Assembly (NCBI GenBank): GCA_947626215.1
Contig: CANQRJ010000008.1
Location: 1-24,151, forward strand
Source: an uncultured Bacilli bacterium
Lineage (GTDB): Bacteria; Bacillota_I; Bacilli_A; RF39; UBA660
Length of the DNA: 24,151 nt
Reading direction: 5' to 3'
In this document: in pieces, positions 1 through 6,814 of the stretch
Position numbering within the stretch: position 1 is the first letter of the stretch
Layout of the letters: each line of letters opens with the position of its first letter
Program-made: the position numbers and the translations under genes
The notes under the pieces: model-generated
Database searches by the model: none
What the model was told of the DNA's origin: nothing
What the model saw: the letters and a program-made list of their open reading frames with translations, nothing else

Positions 1-77
1 ACAGATATTCCTACTAACAATCCTAATATTACGATCACGGCTAATAATTCTACTAATGTAAAACCTTTTCTATTCAT
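1..77 (-). CDS. type IV prepilin-like protein, N-terminal fragment cut by window edge
   Basis: The first 25 residues are visible: MNRKG followed by FTLVELLAVIVILGLL. This is the class III signal of type IV pilins and pseudopilins: a short basic leader, a Gly at -1 of the prepilin peptidase site, Phe at +1, Glu at +5, then a hydrophobic helix. The start is set by a near-perfect ribosome binding site (AAGGCGGTGA) about 7 bases upstream; an in-frame ATG seven codons earlier has no such site. It has its own promoter just upstream. Family knowledge: such proteins are cleaved and methylated and assemble into pili, competence pseudopili (ComGC type) or secretion pseudopili. Which of these applies cannot be told from the N-terminus. 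Confidence 0.85.
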   Translation of the reverse strand, partial: MNRKGFTLVELLAVIVILGLLVGIS

Positions 78-117
78 TAGTTCACCGCCTTTTATCATTA
101 CAAATTCTAATAATAAA

Positions 118-146
118 ATTATATAACCTTTTAAAAACTTAGTCAA
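118..146 (-). promoter_or_regulatory. sigma-A-type promoter of the prepilin-like gene
   Basis: On the minus strand TTGACT (-35, plus-strand 141-146) is followed after exactly 17 bases by TATAAT (-10, plus-strand 118-123). The expected transcription start near 111 gives a leader of about 35 bases carrying the ribosome binding site. It lies downstream of the spo0A terminator, so the pilin gene is a separate unit. Confidence 0.75.
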
Positions 147-173
147 ATAAAACAAGATGACAAGATGAGTCAT

Positions 174-210
174 AAAAAAAAATAGACTAAGAATAATGAT
201 ATAGTCTATT
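174..210 (-). terminator. intrinsic terminator of spo0A
   Basis: Minus-strand arms AATAGACTA (plus 202-210) and TAGTCTATT (plus 181-189) form a perfect 9-bp stem with a 12-base loop, followed by a run of nine T (plus 174-182, partly within the stem). The hairpin overlaps the last spo0A codons and the TAG stop. Confidence 0.8.
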
Positions 211-960
211 ATCTTCTAATTTAAGTACATCGGATATAGTAACCATAAATTCAGAATTAGTTGGCTTTGCGCGATCAAAATCAATAGAATGGCCAAACAT
301 TTTATTCATAATCTGATAGTCTGCACGTCCCCAACTAACTTCAATGGCATGGCGAATGGCTCTTTCTACTCTTGATGTTGTTGTATGATAACGAGTCGCG
401 ATTTCAGGATATACTTGTTTTGTAATTCCACCAATTAATTCATTTGATTCATAAAGCATAAGAATTCCATCTCTTAAATATTGATAACCTCTAATTTGAG
501 AAGGAACACCTAAATTATGAAGTAACTCGGTGATTTTTACCTGAATATCATGACTTACTTCTTTTTTATAAAAACTTTTCCTTGTTTCTTGAAATAAATC
601 TAAAATTCTAGATTCTAAAGATTTTAAATCACATGGTTTTAACATGTAATAATCTACATTAAATTTTTGCGTTTTTTCAATCGCATATTCTTTCTTATAA
701 CTAGATAAGATAATAATGCGTTTTTGAATACTTTCTTTTTGCAATTCTTCTAAAATTGCTATCCCATCTTTTCCTGGCATAATAAGATCCATTAAAATGA
801 TGTCGATTTCCTTTTTATGATTTTTCAAAAATGCTGTTACTTCTCGTCCATCATTCAAACAAGCAAAAATATTTATTTTTGTGTTGTTTTCAAAATACTT
901 CGTCACACTGCTAGTAAACTCCATACTATCGTCTACTACTAATGCGTTAATCGTTTTCAT
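187..960 (-). CDS. spo0A: sporulation transcription factor Spo0A
   Basis: This is the phosphorylation-activated master regulator of entry into sporulation. The 257 residues match the usual Spo0A length. The N-terminal receiver domain (about 1-123) shows the acidic pocket D10-D11, the phosphoacceptor D58 in MDLIMPGKDG, the switch residue S86 and K108 in LKP. The C-terminal DNA-binding domain (about 135-250) contains the conserved stretch GVPSQIRGYQYLRDGI and a recognition helix around 192-210 (TTTSRVERAIRHAIEVSW), both diagnostic of Spo0A rather than a generic response regulator. The ribosome binding site GGAGAG supports the start. It is monocistronic: own terminator downstream, and a 10-bp-phased array of 0A-box-like repeats 87-133 bases upstream, suggesting autoregulation. 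I found no convincing sigma-A or sigma-H promoter in the 160-base upstream gap. No sporulation genes flank it here. Confidence 0.96.
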   Translation of the reverse strand: MKTINALVVDDSMEFTSSVTKYFENNTKINIFACLNDGREVTAFLKNHKKEIDIILMDLIMPGKDGIAILEELQKESIQKRIIILSSYKKEYAIEKTQKFNVDYYMLKPCDLKSLESRILDLFQETRKSFYKKEVSHDIQVKITELLHNLGVPSQIRGYQYLRDGILMLYESNELIGGITKQVYPEIATRYHTTTSRVERAIRHAIEVSWGRADYQIMNKMFGHSIDFDRAKPTNSEFMVTISDVLKLEDNRLYHYS

Positions 961-1046
961 TTTTCTCTCCTATTCTTTAAAAGTACCTCACTCCAACACG
1001 CACATTAATCGTAACAAAGAATTGGAAGAAAGAAAAGAGATTATTT

Positions 1047-1093
1047 TGTCATGTTATGTCTAATTCTGTCTAATTTTGTCGAATGATGTCGAA
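1047..1093. promoter_or_regulatory. array of five 0A-box-like repeats upstream of spo0A
   Basis: Five copies of TGTC begin at 1047, 1057, 1067, 1077 and 1087, exactly 10 bases apart. With their next three bases they read TGTCATG, TGTCTAA, TGTCTAA, TGTCGAA and TGTCGAA. The known Spo0A box core is TGTCGAA, so the last two match fully and the others in part. One-helical-turn spacing would place bound proteins on the same DNA face. The array lies between pgk and spo0A, so Spo0A autoregulation is the simplest reading; the promoter itself is not resolved. Confidence 0.7.
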
Positions 1094-1122
1094 AAATATC
1101 TTATTTACACACATTTTATAAA

Positions 1123-2334
1123 TTATTCATCTAATTTTAATGTTTCAATTTCATCTTTAATGGCATCTAATGCAGGAAGTTTTTGAGTAGCTAAAAATTC
1201 TAAAGTAGCTCCTCCTCCAGTTGAAATAAATTCAGGCATTTTTTGGTATCCTAGATTTTTCACACTACTAACGGCATCTCCTCCACCTACAATGACTTTT
1301 GCTTTTGATTTTTTTAGTAATTCAAATAATTCTTTGGTTCCATTTGCAAATTTTGGATTTTCATATAATCCTACGGCCCCATTTAAAAAGATAGTTTTAC
1401 TTTCATTAATAATCGGTGCATATTCTTCGATTGTTTTAGCACTGATATCCAATATCATTTCGTTATCTTCGATTTTATTAATTAACTTATAAGCAATATA
1501 ATTTTTATCATAAGTACTTCCTACAATTGCATCTAAAGGAAGTTTTATTTTCTCTTTATTTTTTAATAATAATTCTTTTACTTTACTCTTGATTTCTTTT
1601 GACTCACTAGTAAGAGATTCTCCTATTTTAAAACCTAATGTTTCTAAAAAAGTATTGGCAATTCCCCCACCTAATAATAAATGATCACATTTTGGTAATA
1701 ATGCTTCAATTAAACCAATTTTATCATCTAACTTAGCTCCACCCATTATAAGAGTAAAAGGTCTTTCGGCATGAATGACATTTTTTTCTAACATTTCAAT
1801 TTCTTTTTGTATTAAAAATCCAATGCCACTAGGTAAAAATTCAGAAATACCATAGGTAGATGCATGACGCCTATGAGTAGATCCAAAAGCATCATTAATA
1901 AATATATCTCCAAGACTTGCCCAAAACTCTGATACTTGGGGATCACATTTACTTTCTAATTTTTGAGGCAAATCTAAAAATCTTGTATTTTCTAACATTA
2001 AAATTTCTTTTGGTTTTAATTCTTTTACTCGTTTTATAACTTCTGGTCCAAAATTCACTTTACTAAAATAAACTTCTTTTTTTAAAAGTTCTTTTAATTT
2101 ATTAGCAATAGGTTCTAAAGTGTATCTTGTTTTATCACTTTCTGATTTAATTTTTCCTAAATGACTTAATAAAATAATTTTACAATTTTCTTTTAAAAGA
2201 TATTCAATAGTCTCAAGAGAACTTTTTATCTTCGTATCATCTAATACTTTTGTTCCTTCTAATGGAACATTATAATCTACTCTTAAAAGAACGGTTTTAT
2301 TTTTTACATTCATGTTTTGTATTCTTTGTTTCAT
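1123..2334 (-). CDS. pgk: phosphoglycerate kinase
   Basis: This glycolytic enzyme transfers phosphate from 1,3-bisphosphoglycerate to ADP in the cytoplasm. With the chosen start it has 403 residues, close to the bacterial norm of about 395. Visible motifs are LLRVDYNVP (16-24), HRRHAST (154-160), GGAKLDDKI (198-206), FLNGAVGLYE (316-325), GGGDAVSSV (350-358) and STGGGATLEFL (371-381). FLNGAVGLYE is a divergent form of the usual WNGPMGVFE, so this is a somewhat unusual member. The frame stays open to 2379, but that ATG has no ribosome binding site and lies upstream of the predicted transcription start. The ATG at 2334 has AGTAGG about nine bases upstream. Other glycolytic genes (gap, tpiA) are not adjacent; pgk appears to be transcribed alone. 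No clear terminator follows it. Confidence 0.93.
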   Translation of the reverse strand: MKQRIQNMNVKNKTVLLRVDYNVPLEGTKVLDDTKIKSSLETIEYLLKENCKIILLSHLGKIKSESDKTRYTLEPIANKLKELLKKEVYFSKVNFGPEVIKRVKELKPKEILMLENTRFLDLPQKLESKCDPQVSEFWASLGDIFINDAFGSTHRRHASTYGISEFLPSGIGFLIQKEIEMLEKNVIHAERPFTLIMGGAKLDDKIGLIEALLPKCDHLLLGGGIANTFLETLGFKIGESLTSESKEIKSKVKELLLKNKEKIKLPLDAIVGSTYDKNYIAYKLINKIEDNEMILDISAKTIEEYAPIINESKTIFLNGAVGLYENPKFANGTKELFELLKKSKAKVIVGGGDAVSSVKNLGYQKMPEFISTGGGATLEFLATQKLPALDAIKDEIETLKLDE

Positions 2335-2358
2335 TATAGATAACCTACTTTCATAATT

Positions 2359-2387
2359 ATTATAAACAAAAATATGCAAATTAGCAA
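2359..2387 (-). promoter_or_regulatory. sigma-A-type promoter of pgk
   Basis: Minus strand: TTGCTA (-35, plus 2382-2387), 17-base spacer, TATAAT (-10, plus 2359-2364). Transcription would start near 2352, about 18 bases before the chosen ATG, which excludes the longer reading frame beginning at 2379. Confidence 0.65.
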
Positions 2388-2443
2388 TTATAATAAAAAG
2401 AACAGTTAATTTAGAAAAAACATCTTACTTAAATTTTTGTGAA

Positions 2444-2472
2444 TTACCACAATAGTCAATCGATTGTGGTAA
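2444..2472. repeat. 10-bp perfect inverted repeat upstream of pgk
   Basis: TTACCACAAT (2444-2453) and ATTGTGGTAA (2463-2472) form a perfect inverted repeat around a 9-base centre. It lies about 60 bases upstream of the pgk -35 and about 85 bases beyond the nuclease stop. Neither strand has a T run directly after the hairpin, so it does not look like a standard terminator. It could be an operator or an unusual 3' hairpin of the nuclease transcript. Confidence 0.5.
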
Positions 2473-2556
2473 ATTAGGTTTTGTTTAAACTACAAAAATT
2501 ATATTTTTTTTATAAACTAGCATAAACTTTTTTAAAACAAAAAGTGTCAACGAGGA

Positions 2557-3291
2557 TTACTCTTCATCTAACTTACTCTCACCATTTTGATAATTAATCT
2601 CTACTCCATCTTCCACATTATAAACATAGATATGAAAAGAAATACCTTTTCCTTCATCTTCAACAGAATAACCTTCCATTTCAACTCCACTAGAGACTAA
2701 ATTAGAGCCTTCAAAGATAGGAGTCACACGGTACATAACATGATTTTTCGTTTCTTTAATATACTTTGCTACTTTGTTTTCATAATCTAGCATCACTCCA
2801 GTATTCATAGATCTTGTACATGTCATTAAATTTTCGACATTCGCATTTTCTCCAGTAAGTTGATAACCGATTAAATGACAACGATTATATAAATATTTAC
2901 CATCAATATGATCATAACGGATCGTATGCCACCCACTTGGTTTTACCATTCCAATACTTCCTCGCTCTGTCGTGGGCATTAAATCCACTCCAATAGATGC
3001 CATAGCAACTCCACATCGACCTAAAGAATCTAAGTGACTATAAGATTCAAAAGATTGAGTCGTAATTTCTTCTTCAGTAAAACTTGGTTTATTCTCATTA
3101 ATATATACAAAAGGTTCTCCAGAATACGTAGGAATATCACTCATAGCATAAGAAGTATTGGTAATTTGAACATGTGATTGAATAAAGTTTAAAAAATCAT
3201 CTTTGGCCGTGAAAACTAAAAAAAGAAGAAGTAAAACTAATAAAGAATTTAAAACTGAAACCGAATTCTTTTTTTTCTTTCTTCTTCCCAT
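2557..3291 (-). CDS. membrane-anchored DNA/RNA non-specific endonuclease (NucA/EndA type)
   Basis: The 244-residue protein starts with a basic segment (MGRRKKKK) and one hydrophobic helix (about 13-29), so the rest should face outside. The nuclease domain (about 80-225) belongs to the beta-beta-alpha-metal endonucleases: NRCHLIGYQL (136-145) holds the catalytic His139, corresponding to DRGH in classical members, and N163 with E171 follow in the expected helix. Family knowledge: related proteins degrade extracellular DNA or process it during transformation (EndA of Streptococcus pneumoniae). A prepilin-like gene lies 2.5 kb away, but no competence role is shown. GGTGG precedes the start codon, and a promoter sits at 3316-3345. 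The form NRCHL is common in gut Firmicutes homologues as far as I recall. Confidence 0.85.
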   Translation of the reverse strand: MGRRKKKKNSVSVLNSLLVLLLLFLVFTAKDDFLNFIQSHVQITNTSYAMSDIPTYSGEPFVYINENKPSFTEEEITTQSFESYSHLDSLGRCGVAMASIGVDLMPTTERGSIGMVKPSGWHTIRYDHIDGKYLYNRCHLIGYQLTGENANVENLMTCTRSMNTGVMLDYENKVAKYIKETKNHVMYRVTPIFEGSNLVSSGVEMEGYSVEDEGKGISFHIYVYNVEDGVEINYQNGESKLDEE

Positions 3292-3315
3292 ATATGACCA
3301 CCATTCTCTAAAACC

Positions 3316-3345
3316 ATTGTATCACTTTTTAAAAGAAAAACTCAA
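3316..3345 (-). promoter_or_regulatory. sigma-A-type promoter of the nuclease gene
   Basis: Minus strand: TTGAGT (-35, plus 3340-3345), 18-base spacer, TACAAT (-10, plus 3316-3321) preceded by TGA, which makes an extended -10. The -35 overlaps the stop codon of the upstream GtrII-like gene. Confidence 0.6.
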
Positions 3346-4793
3346 GATAATTTAATTAAAATATGAGAATCAGTAACTAATATAGATTCTTCGTCTGGAT
3401 AAGATGGTTTTTCTTCCATAATTTTTGCCCCCTCTTCTACATATCCATAATCTCCATTTACATTTAAACCTAAAGAGTTCATAAATCCAATGGCTCTTTC
3501 ACTCGATCCCCAATAATTAAAGAACGAACGACCCATCACTTCACTTTTTAAAATTTCTCCTGTTTGATCCGTTTCATAAGAACCGATAAACACCACTGTT
3601 CTTCCTTCTAAATCATTGTGAATTTTACGATAAATATCTTCTGCTACAGAAACGTCATTTAAGTATCTCTTATAATCACTTTGTTGATAACTTAACATAG
3701 TAAAACATTGAATCCCAATACAAATAAGAAATATAAAAGAAACCCATTTTTTATCATTTAGAAAATAAAGAACCCCAAAAGAAGTTACAATACCCATAGA
3801 TAAACTTGCTCGAATAGGCTCGGCATTTCCAAGAAGTATGGTAAGACATAAAGGCGATAAAAAGATGCCTAAAAGAATCAAACTAGAAAAATATTTTTTC
3901 TTCTTTATAAACTTATAAATACTTATAAACATTCCAATAAGTAAAACCGTATTTAAAATAGAAAAACTTGGGTAGGAAAAAAACGAACCAAAATAAAGAC
4001 GAACTCCCGATTTCAAAATATTTTTTATATTTGTTAAAAGTGGATTATGAAGCCATCCAATTTGAGTTTCTAAGTACCCTCCACTTTCCAAATGAGTAAT
4101 ACTTAGTACGATTTTAGCGATAATGGAATAGCTTATATAAGAAACACCTAAAAGAATTGCAGATTTAATAAGAAAAATCATACTTTCTTTTCCAGTCAAT
4201 TTTTCTTCTTGAATTCTTAAGAAAGTGAAAATGAGGACTTCCGTGATAAACATAGCCGCGAAAGCTTGATAACATCCAAGTGAAAACGTTAAAAGGAAAA
4301 AAGAAAATAAAAGATATCGTAATTTGTTTTCTTTTCCATATTTTACCCAGAAAAACAAACCAATTTCAAAAAGAACAAAAGTGATTCCTACTTCTAAACT
4401 TTGTAAAACAAAATGAAATTGTTCTAAAAAAACACAACTGGTGGAAAGAGTAAGAAAAAAGTAGTAGGCGTGCTTTGGAGTCTGAAATTTTCTACTTACT
4501 TGTAAAATCGTAAAGAAAAAAATGACACATCCTAAATAAAAAAAGATTACTGTAAATAAATTGGTCCAAAAAATCGAAAACGGAATCCAACCCAAAATTT
4601 CTTTTAAAAACACTAAAGAAAAACGATGAATCATTAACCAAGAATCTAACATTAAGTTTTTATTTAACATGTAAATTTCAGTGTCAATTGAATAACTATA
4701 AGTAAATATTTTAATACTATAGGAAAATAAAAAAAAGAAAAAAGACAAGAAAAGAACCACACGATATTGTTTTATAAATTCTTTTAAGTTCAT
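3342..4793 (-). CDS. GtrII-like polytopic membrane glycosyltransferase
   Basis: The 483-residue protein has about ten hydrophobic segments and a soluble C-terminal part (about 380-483). The conserved acidic motif SIDTE (35-39) lies in the first extracytoplasmic loop, as in the GtrII family (glucosyl transferase GtrII, serotype conversion). Family knowledge: such proteins take a sugar from undecaprenyl phosphate and attach it to a polysaccharide outside the membrane. The gene starts five bases after the stop of the GtrB-like gene 4799-5728, with AAGGTAAG as ribosome binding site overlapping that stop, so the pair is surely co-transcribed and probably works together: GtrB charges the lipid and this protein uses it. 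The acceptor and sugar cannot be told. Confidence 0.75.
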   Translation of the reverse strand: MNLKEFIKQYRVVLFLSFFFFLFSYSIKIFTYSYSIDTEIYMLNKNLMLDSWLMIHRFSLVFLKEILGWIPFSIFWTNLFTVIFFYLGCVIFFFTILQVSRKFQTPKHAYYFFLTLSTSCVFLEQFHFVLQSLEVGITFVLFEIGLFFWVKYGKENKLRYLLFSFFLLTFSLGCYQAFAAMFITEVLIFTFLRIQEEKLTGKESMIFLIKSAILLGVSYISYSIIAKIVLSITHLESGGYLETQIGWLHNPLLTNIKNILKSGVRLYFGSFFSYPSFSILNTVLLIGMFISIYKFIKKKKYFSSLILLGIFLSPLCLTILLGNAEPIRASLSMGIVTSFGVLYFLNDKKWVSFIFLICIGIQCFTMLSYQQSDYKRYLNDVSVAEDIYRKIHNDLEGRTVVFIGSYETDQTGEILKSEVMGRSFFNYWGSSERAIGFMNSLGLNVNGDYGYVEEGAKIMEEKPSYPDEESILVTDSHILIKLS

Positions 4794-4798
4794 AATTC

Positions 4799-5728
4799 TT
4801 ACCTTCTTTCTGTTTCTTTTACAATATAAATCGGTCTATTTTTAGTTTCTAAATAAGTTTTTGCTAAATATTCGCCAAAAATACCTAAGAAAAATAATTG
4901 AATACCACTTACAAAGATGATGATACAAGCAAGACTTGGCCAACCACCGACTGGATCACCCCATATCAAAGTTTTAGCAATAATAATCACAATAAAAATG
5001 AATGCCACAAAACAAAAGAAAATTCCCATATAGGCGGCCAAAGTAAGTGGAACAGTTGTAAAAGCTACAATTCCTTCAATGGCATATTTAAACAATTTCC
5101 AAAAAGACCATTTGGTTTCCCCTGCTACTCTTTTTTTATTTTCATAAGAAAGCCATTTTGTTTTAAATCCTACAAAACTCCATAAACCTTTGGAATAACG
5201 ATTATATTCTTTGCATTCTAAAATAGCATTTACCATTTGCCTTGTCATGAGTCGGTAATCTCTTGCTCCATCAACCATTTCTACTTTACTCATGTGATTA
5301 ATGAGTTTATAAAACATTCGAGCAAAAAAACTACGAATCACAGGTTCTCCTTTTCTGTTTACTCTTCGTGTTCCAACAGAGTCATATTCTTCGCTTTCTA
5401 AATACTTTACCATTTCGGGTAACATACTAGGTGGATCTTGTAAATCGGCGTCCATTAAAGTCACATAATCTCCTTTAGAATACTGAAGTCCTGCAAGCAT
5501 TGCAGATTCTTTTCCAAAATTACGTGAAAAAGAGACATATCGAACTTGTTCATCCTTTTCTCTTAATTTCTTTATCACTTCTAAAGTTTTATCCTTACTC
5601 CCATCATCGACAAAAATAAGCTCAAAAGAATAATCCATTTCTTTCATTACTTTCGTTATTTCTTCATAAAAGAGTGGTAAAGACTCCTCTTCATTATAAC
5701 ATGGTACAATAATACTAATTTTTTTCAT
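4799..5728 (-). CDS. GtrB-like polyprenyl-phosphate glycosyltransferase (GT2, DPM1-like)
   Basis: This 309-residue GT2 enzyme should transfer a sugar, typically glucose from UDP-glucose, to undecaprenyl phosphate on the cytoplasmic face. It shows the N-terminal VPCYNEEES, the nucleotide-binding VDDGS (40-44), the metal-binding MDADLQDPP (92-100) and the subfamily signature SFSRNFGKE (67-75). Two membrane helices follow (about 230-255 and 268-292), as in GtrB/YfdH/YkoT. AGAGGA precedes the start, and an extended -10 promoter lies 20-30 bases upstream. It is the first gene of a two-gene unit with the GtrII-like gene 3342-4793. A flippase (GtrA) is needed for this pathway; the nearest is at 8524-8913 on the other strand. 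Confidence 0.88.
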   Translation of the reverse strand: MKKISIIVPCYNEEESLPLFYEEITKVMKEMDYSFELIFVDDGSKDKTLEVIKKLREKDEQVRYVSFSRNFGKESAMLAGLQYSKGDYVTLMDADLQDPPSMLPEMVKYLESEEYDSVGTRRVNRKGEPVIRSFFARMFYKLINHMSKVEMVDGARDYRLMTRQMVNAILECKEYNRYSKGLWSFVGFKTKWLSYENKKRVAGETKWSFWKLFKYAIEGIVAFTTVPLTLAAYMGIFFCFVAFIFIVIIIAKTLIWGDPVGGWPSLACIIIFVSGIQLFFLGIFGEYLAKTYLETKNRPIYIVKETERR

Positions 5729-5748
5729 TTCTTTTTCCTCTTTAGAAT

Positions 5749-5757
5749 ATTATATCA
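5749..5757 (-). promoter_or_regulatory. extended -10 promoter of the gtrB/gtrII-like pair
   Basis: The minus strand reads TGATATAAT, a perfect extended -10 element (TGnTATAAT). No good -35 is found 16-18 bases upstream. It lies just after the terminator 5817-5862, so the pair starts a new transcript. Confidence 0.6.
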
Positions 5758-5816
5758 AAGGATGAAAAGAATAGGTAGAAAAATATGACTAAAAGTAAAT
5801 TTCAATTTTGTAAAAC

Positions 5817-5862
5817 AAAAAAACTCAATGAGAGTTTTAATTAGACCCCCCCCCTCATTGAG
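5817..5862 (-). terminator. intrinsic terminator with a G9 tract in its loop
   Basis: Minus-strand arms CTCAATGAG (plus 5854-5862) and CTCATTGAG (plus 5824-5832) form a perfect 9-bp stem, followed by seven T (plus 5817-5823). The 21-base loop begins with a G run; with the last stem G it is nine G long (plus-strand C, 5846-5854). The TGA stop of the upstream GT2 gene is inside the first arm. Confidence 0.85.
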
Positions 5863-6799
5863 ATTTATCAAAATTAAGTTTTTCTTCCACTACGACTAAA
5901 GGCCGATGCATCATTCTTTGATTGATACTTAAAATATATTCTCCTACTAAACCAATAAAGAAAATTTGAATACCACCAAGTAAGAATACTCCAACGAGTA
6001 ATGGAGCCATGCCGGCATCAAATTGATTCCACATACATAATTTTAAAACCAAATAGACGACCGCGACAAGAATAGAAAGAAAGGAAACAACAAATCCAAT
6101 AATCGTTGCTATTCTAAGACCTACTTTTGTATACGAAGTAATTCCAAGCATTGCCCCATCATATAATCGATACCAATTATTGCTTGATTTTCCTCTTAAT
6201 CTTTTTGGTTGTTCAAAAGGAATTTCTTTTCTATCAAAACCAAGCTCAGCTACAATTCCTCTTAAATAAGGATCTGGATCTTCTAAATCTCTTAAAACTT
6301 GGATAAATTCTTTATCATATAAACCAAAACCTGTAAAATGTTCAATTTGTTCTACTTCAGAGAATTTCTTAATCAATTTATAATATAAACTTCTTAAAAA
6401 ATACATAAATTTACTTTCTTTACTTTTATTTTTAATTCCAATCACAATTTTATAACCCTCTTCCCAAGATTTAACAAACTTAGGAATCATTTCTACTGGA
6501 TCTTGAAAATCCGCGGCAACCATAATTGTACAATCTCCAGACGTATGAATAAGGCCATAATAAGGGCTATGAAATTGTCCAAAATTTTGAGCATTAAAAA
6601 TAGCTTTTACATTCTTATCTTTTTTACAAATTTTTCTTATCAATTCTCTTGTTTTGTCTTTTGATTTATTATCAATAAACAAAATTTCATAATGATAGTC
6701 TTTTAACTCTTCTTTAAATATTTTTACTAAAGCTTGATACATCAGTTCCACATTTTCTTCTTCATTATATGTGGGTACCATAATACTAATCGTTTTCAT
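5855..6799 (-). CDS. GT2 polyprenyl-phosphate glycosyltransferase, second GtrB-like copy
   Basis: The 314-residue protein shares the GtrB plan: GT2 domain (about 1-225) and two C-terminal membrane helices (about 228-255 and 265-290). It belongs to a separate subfamily from the gene at 4799: the nucleotide-binding motif is IDNKS (42-46) instead of VDDGS, the signature is NAQNFGQFHSP (69-79), and the metal motif reads VAADFQDP (94-101), where the first Asp of MDADLQDP is Ala. D97 remains. A different donor sugar is therefore likely (inference). The gene starts 15 bases after the GtrII-like gene 6815-8395, with GAAGGATG as ribosome binding site, and ends in a strong terminator, so the two form an operon. 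Function as a lipid-phosphate sugar synthase is likely but untested for this motif variant. Confidence 0.8.
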   Translation of the reverse strand: MKTISIMVPTYNEEENVELMYQALVKIFKEELKDYHYEILFIDNKSKDKTRELIRKICKKDKNVKAIFNAQNFGQFHSPYYGLIHTSGDCTIMVAADFQDPVEMIPKFVKSWEEGYKIVIGIKNKSKESKFMYFLRSLYYKLIKKFSEVEQIEHFTGFGLYDKEFIQVLRDLEDPDPYLRGIVAELGFDRKEIPFEQPKRLRGKSSNNWYRLYDGAMLGITSYTKVGLRIATIIGFVVSFLSILVAVVYLVLKLCMWNQFDAGMAPLLVGVFLLGGIQIFFIGLVGEYILSINQRMMHRPLVVVEEKLNFDKSQ

Positions 6800-6814
6800 T
6801 TTTCATACATCCTT

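Noticed and set aside
138..191. Inverted repeat CTTAGTC / GACTAAG with a 40-base loop
   Set aside because: The compact 9-bp hairpin at 181-210 with its T run explains the region much better.
961..995. Sigma-H-like promoter directly before spo0A (AAAGAAT as -10)
   Set aside because: The -10 would overlap the ribosome binding site, so the transcript would begin too close to the ATG, and the -35 match is poor.
881..1063. Plus-strand frame of 60 codons over the spo0A start
   Set aside because: It overlaps the start of spo0A and the 0A-box array on the other strand, has no ribosome binding site and no recognisable protein.
2837..2843. TTCGACA (0A-box core) inside the nuclease gene
   Set aside because: Single isolated match within a coding region, expected by chance.
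4898..5185. Plus-strand frame of 95 codons
   Set aside because: Antisense shadow of the GtrB-like gene; low-complexity Asn/Lys/Ser-rich product and no start signals.
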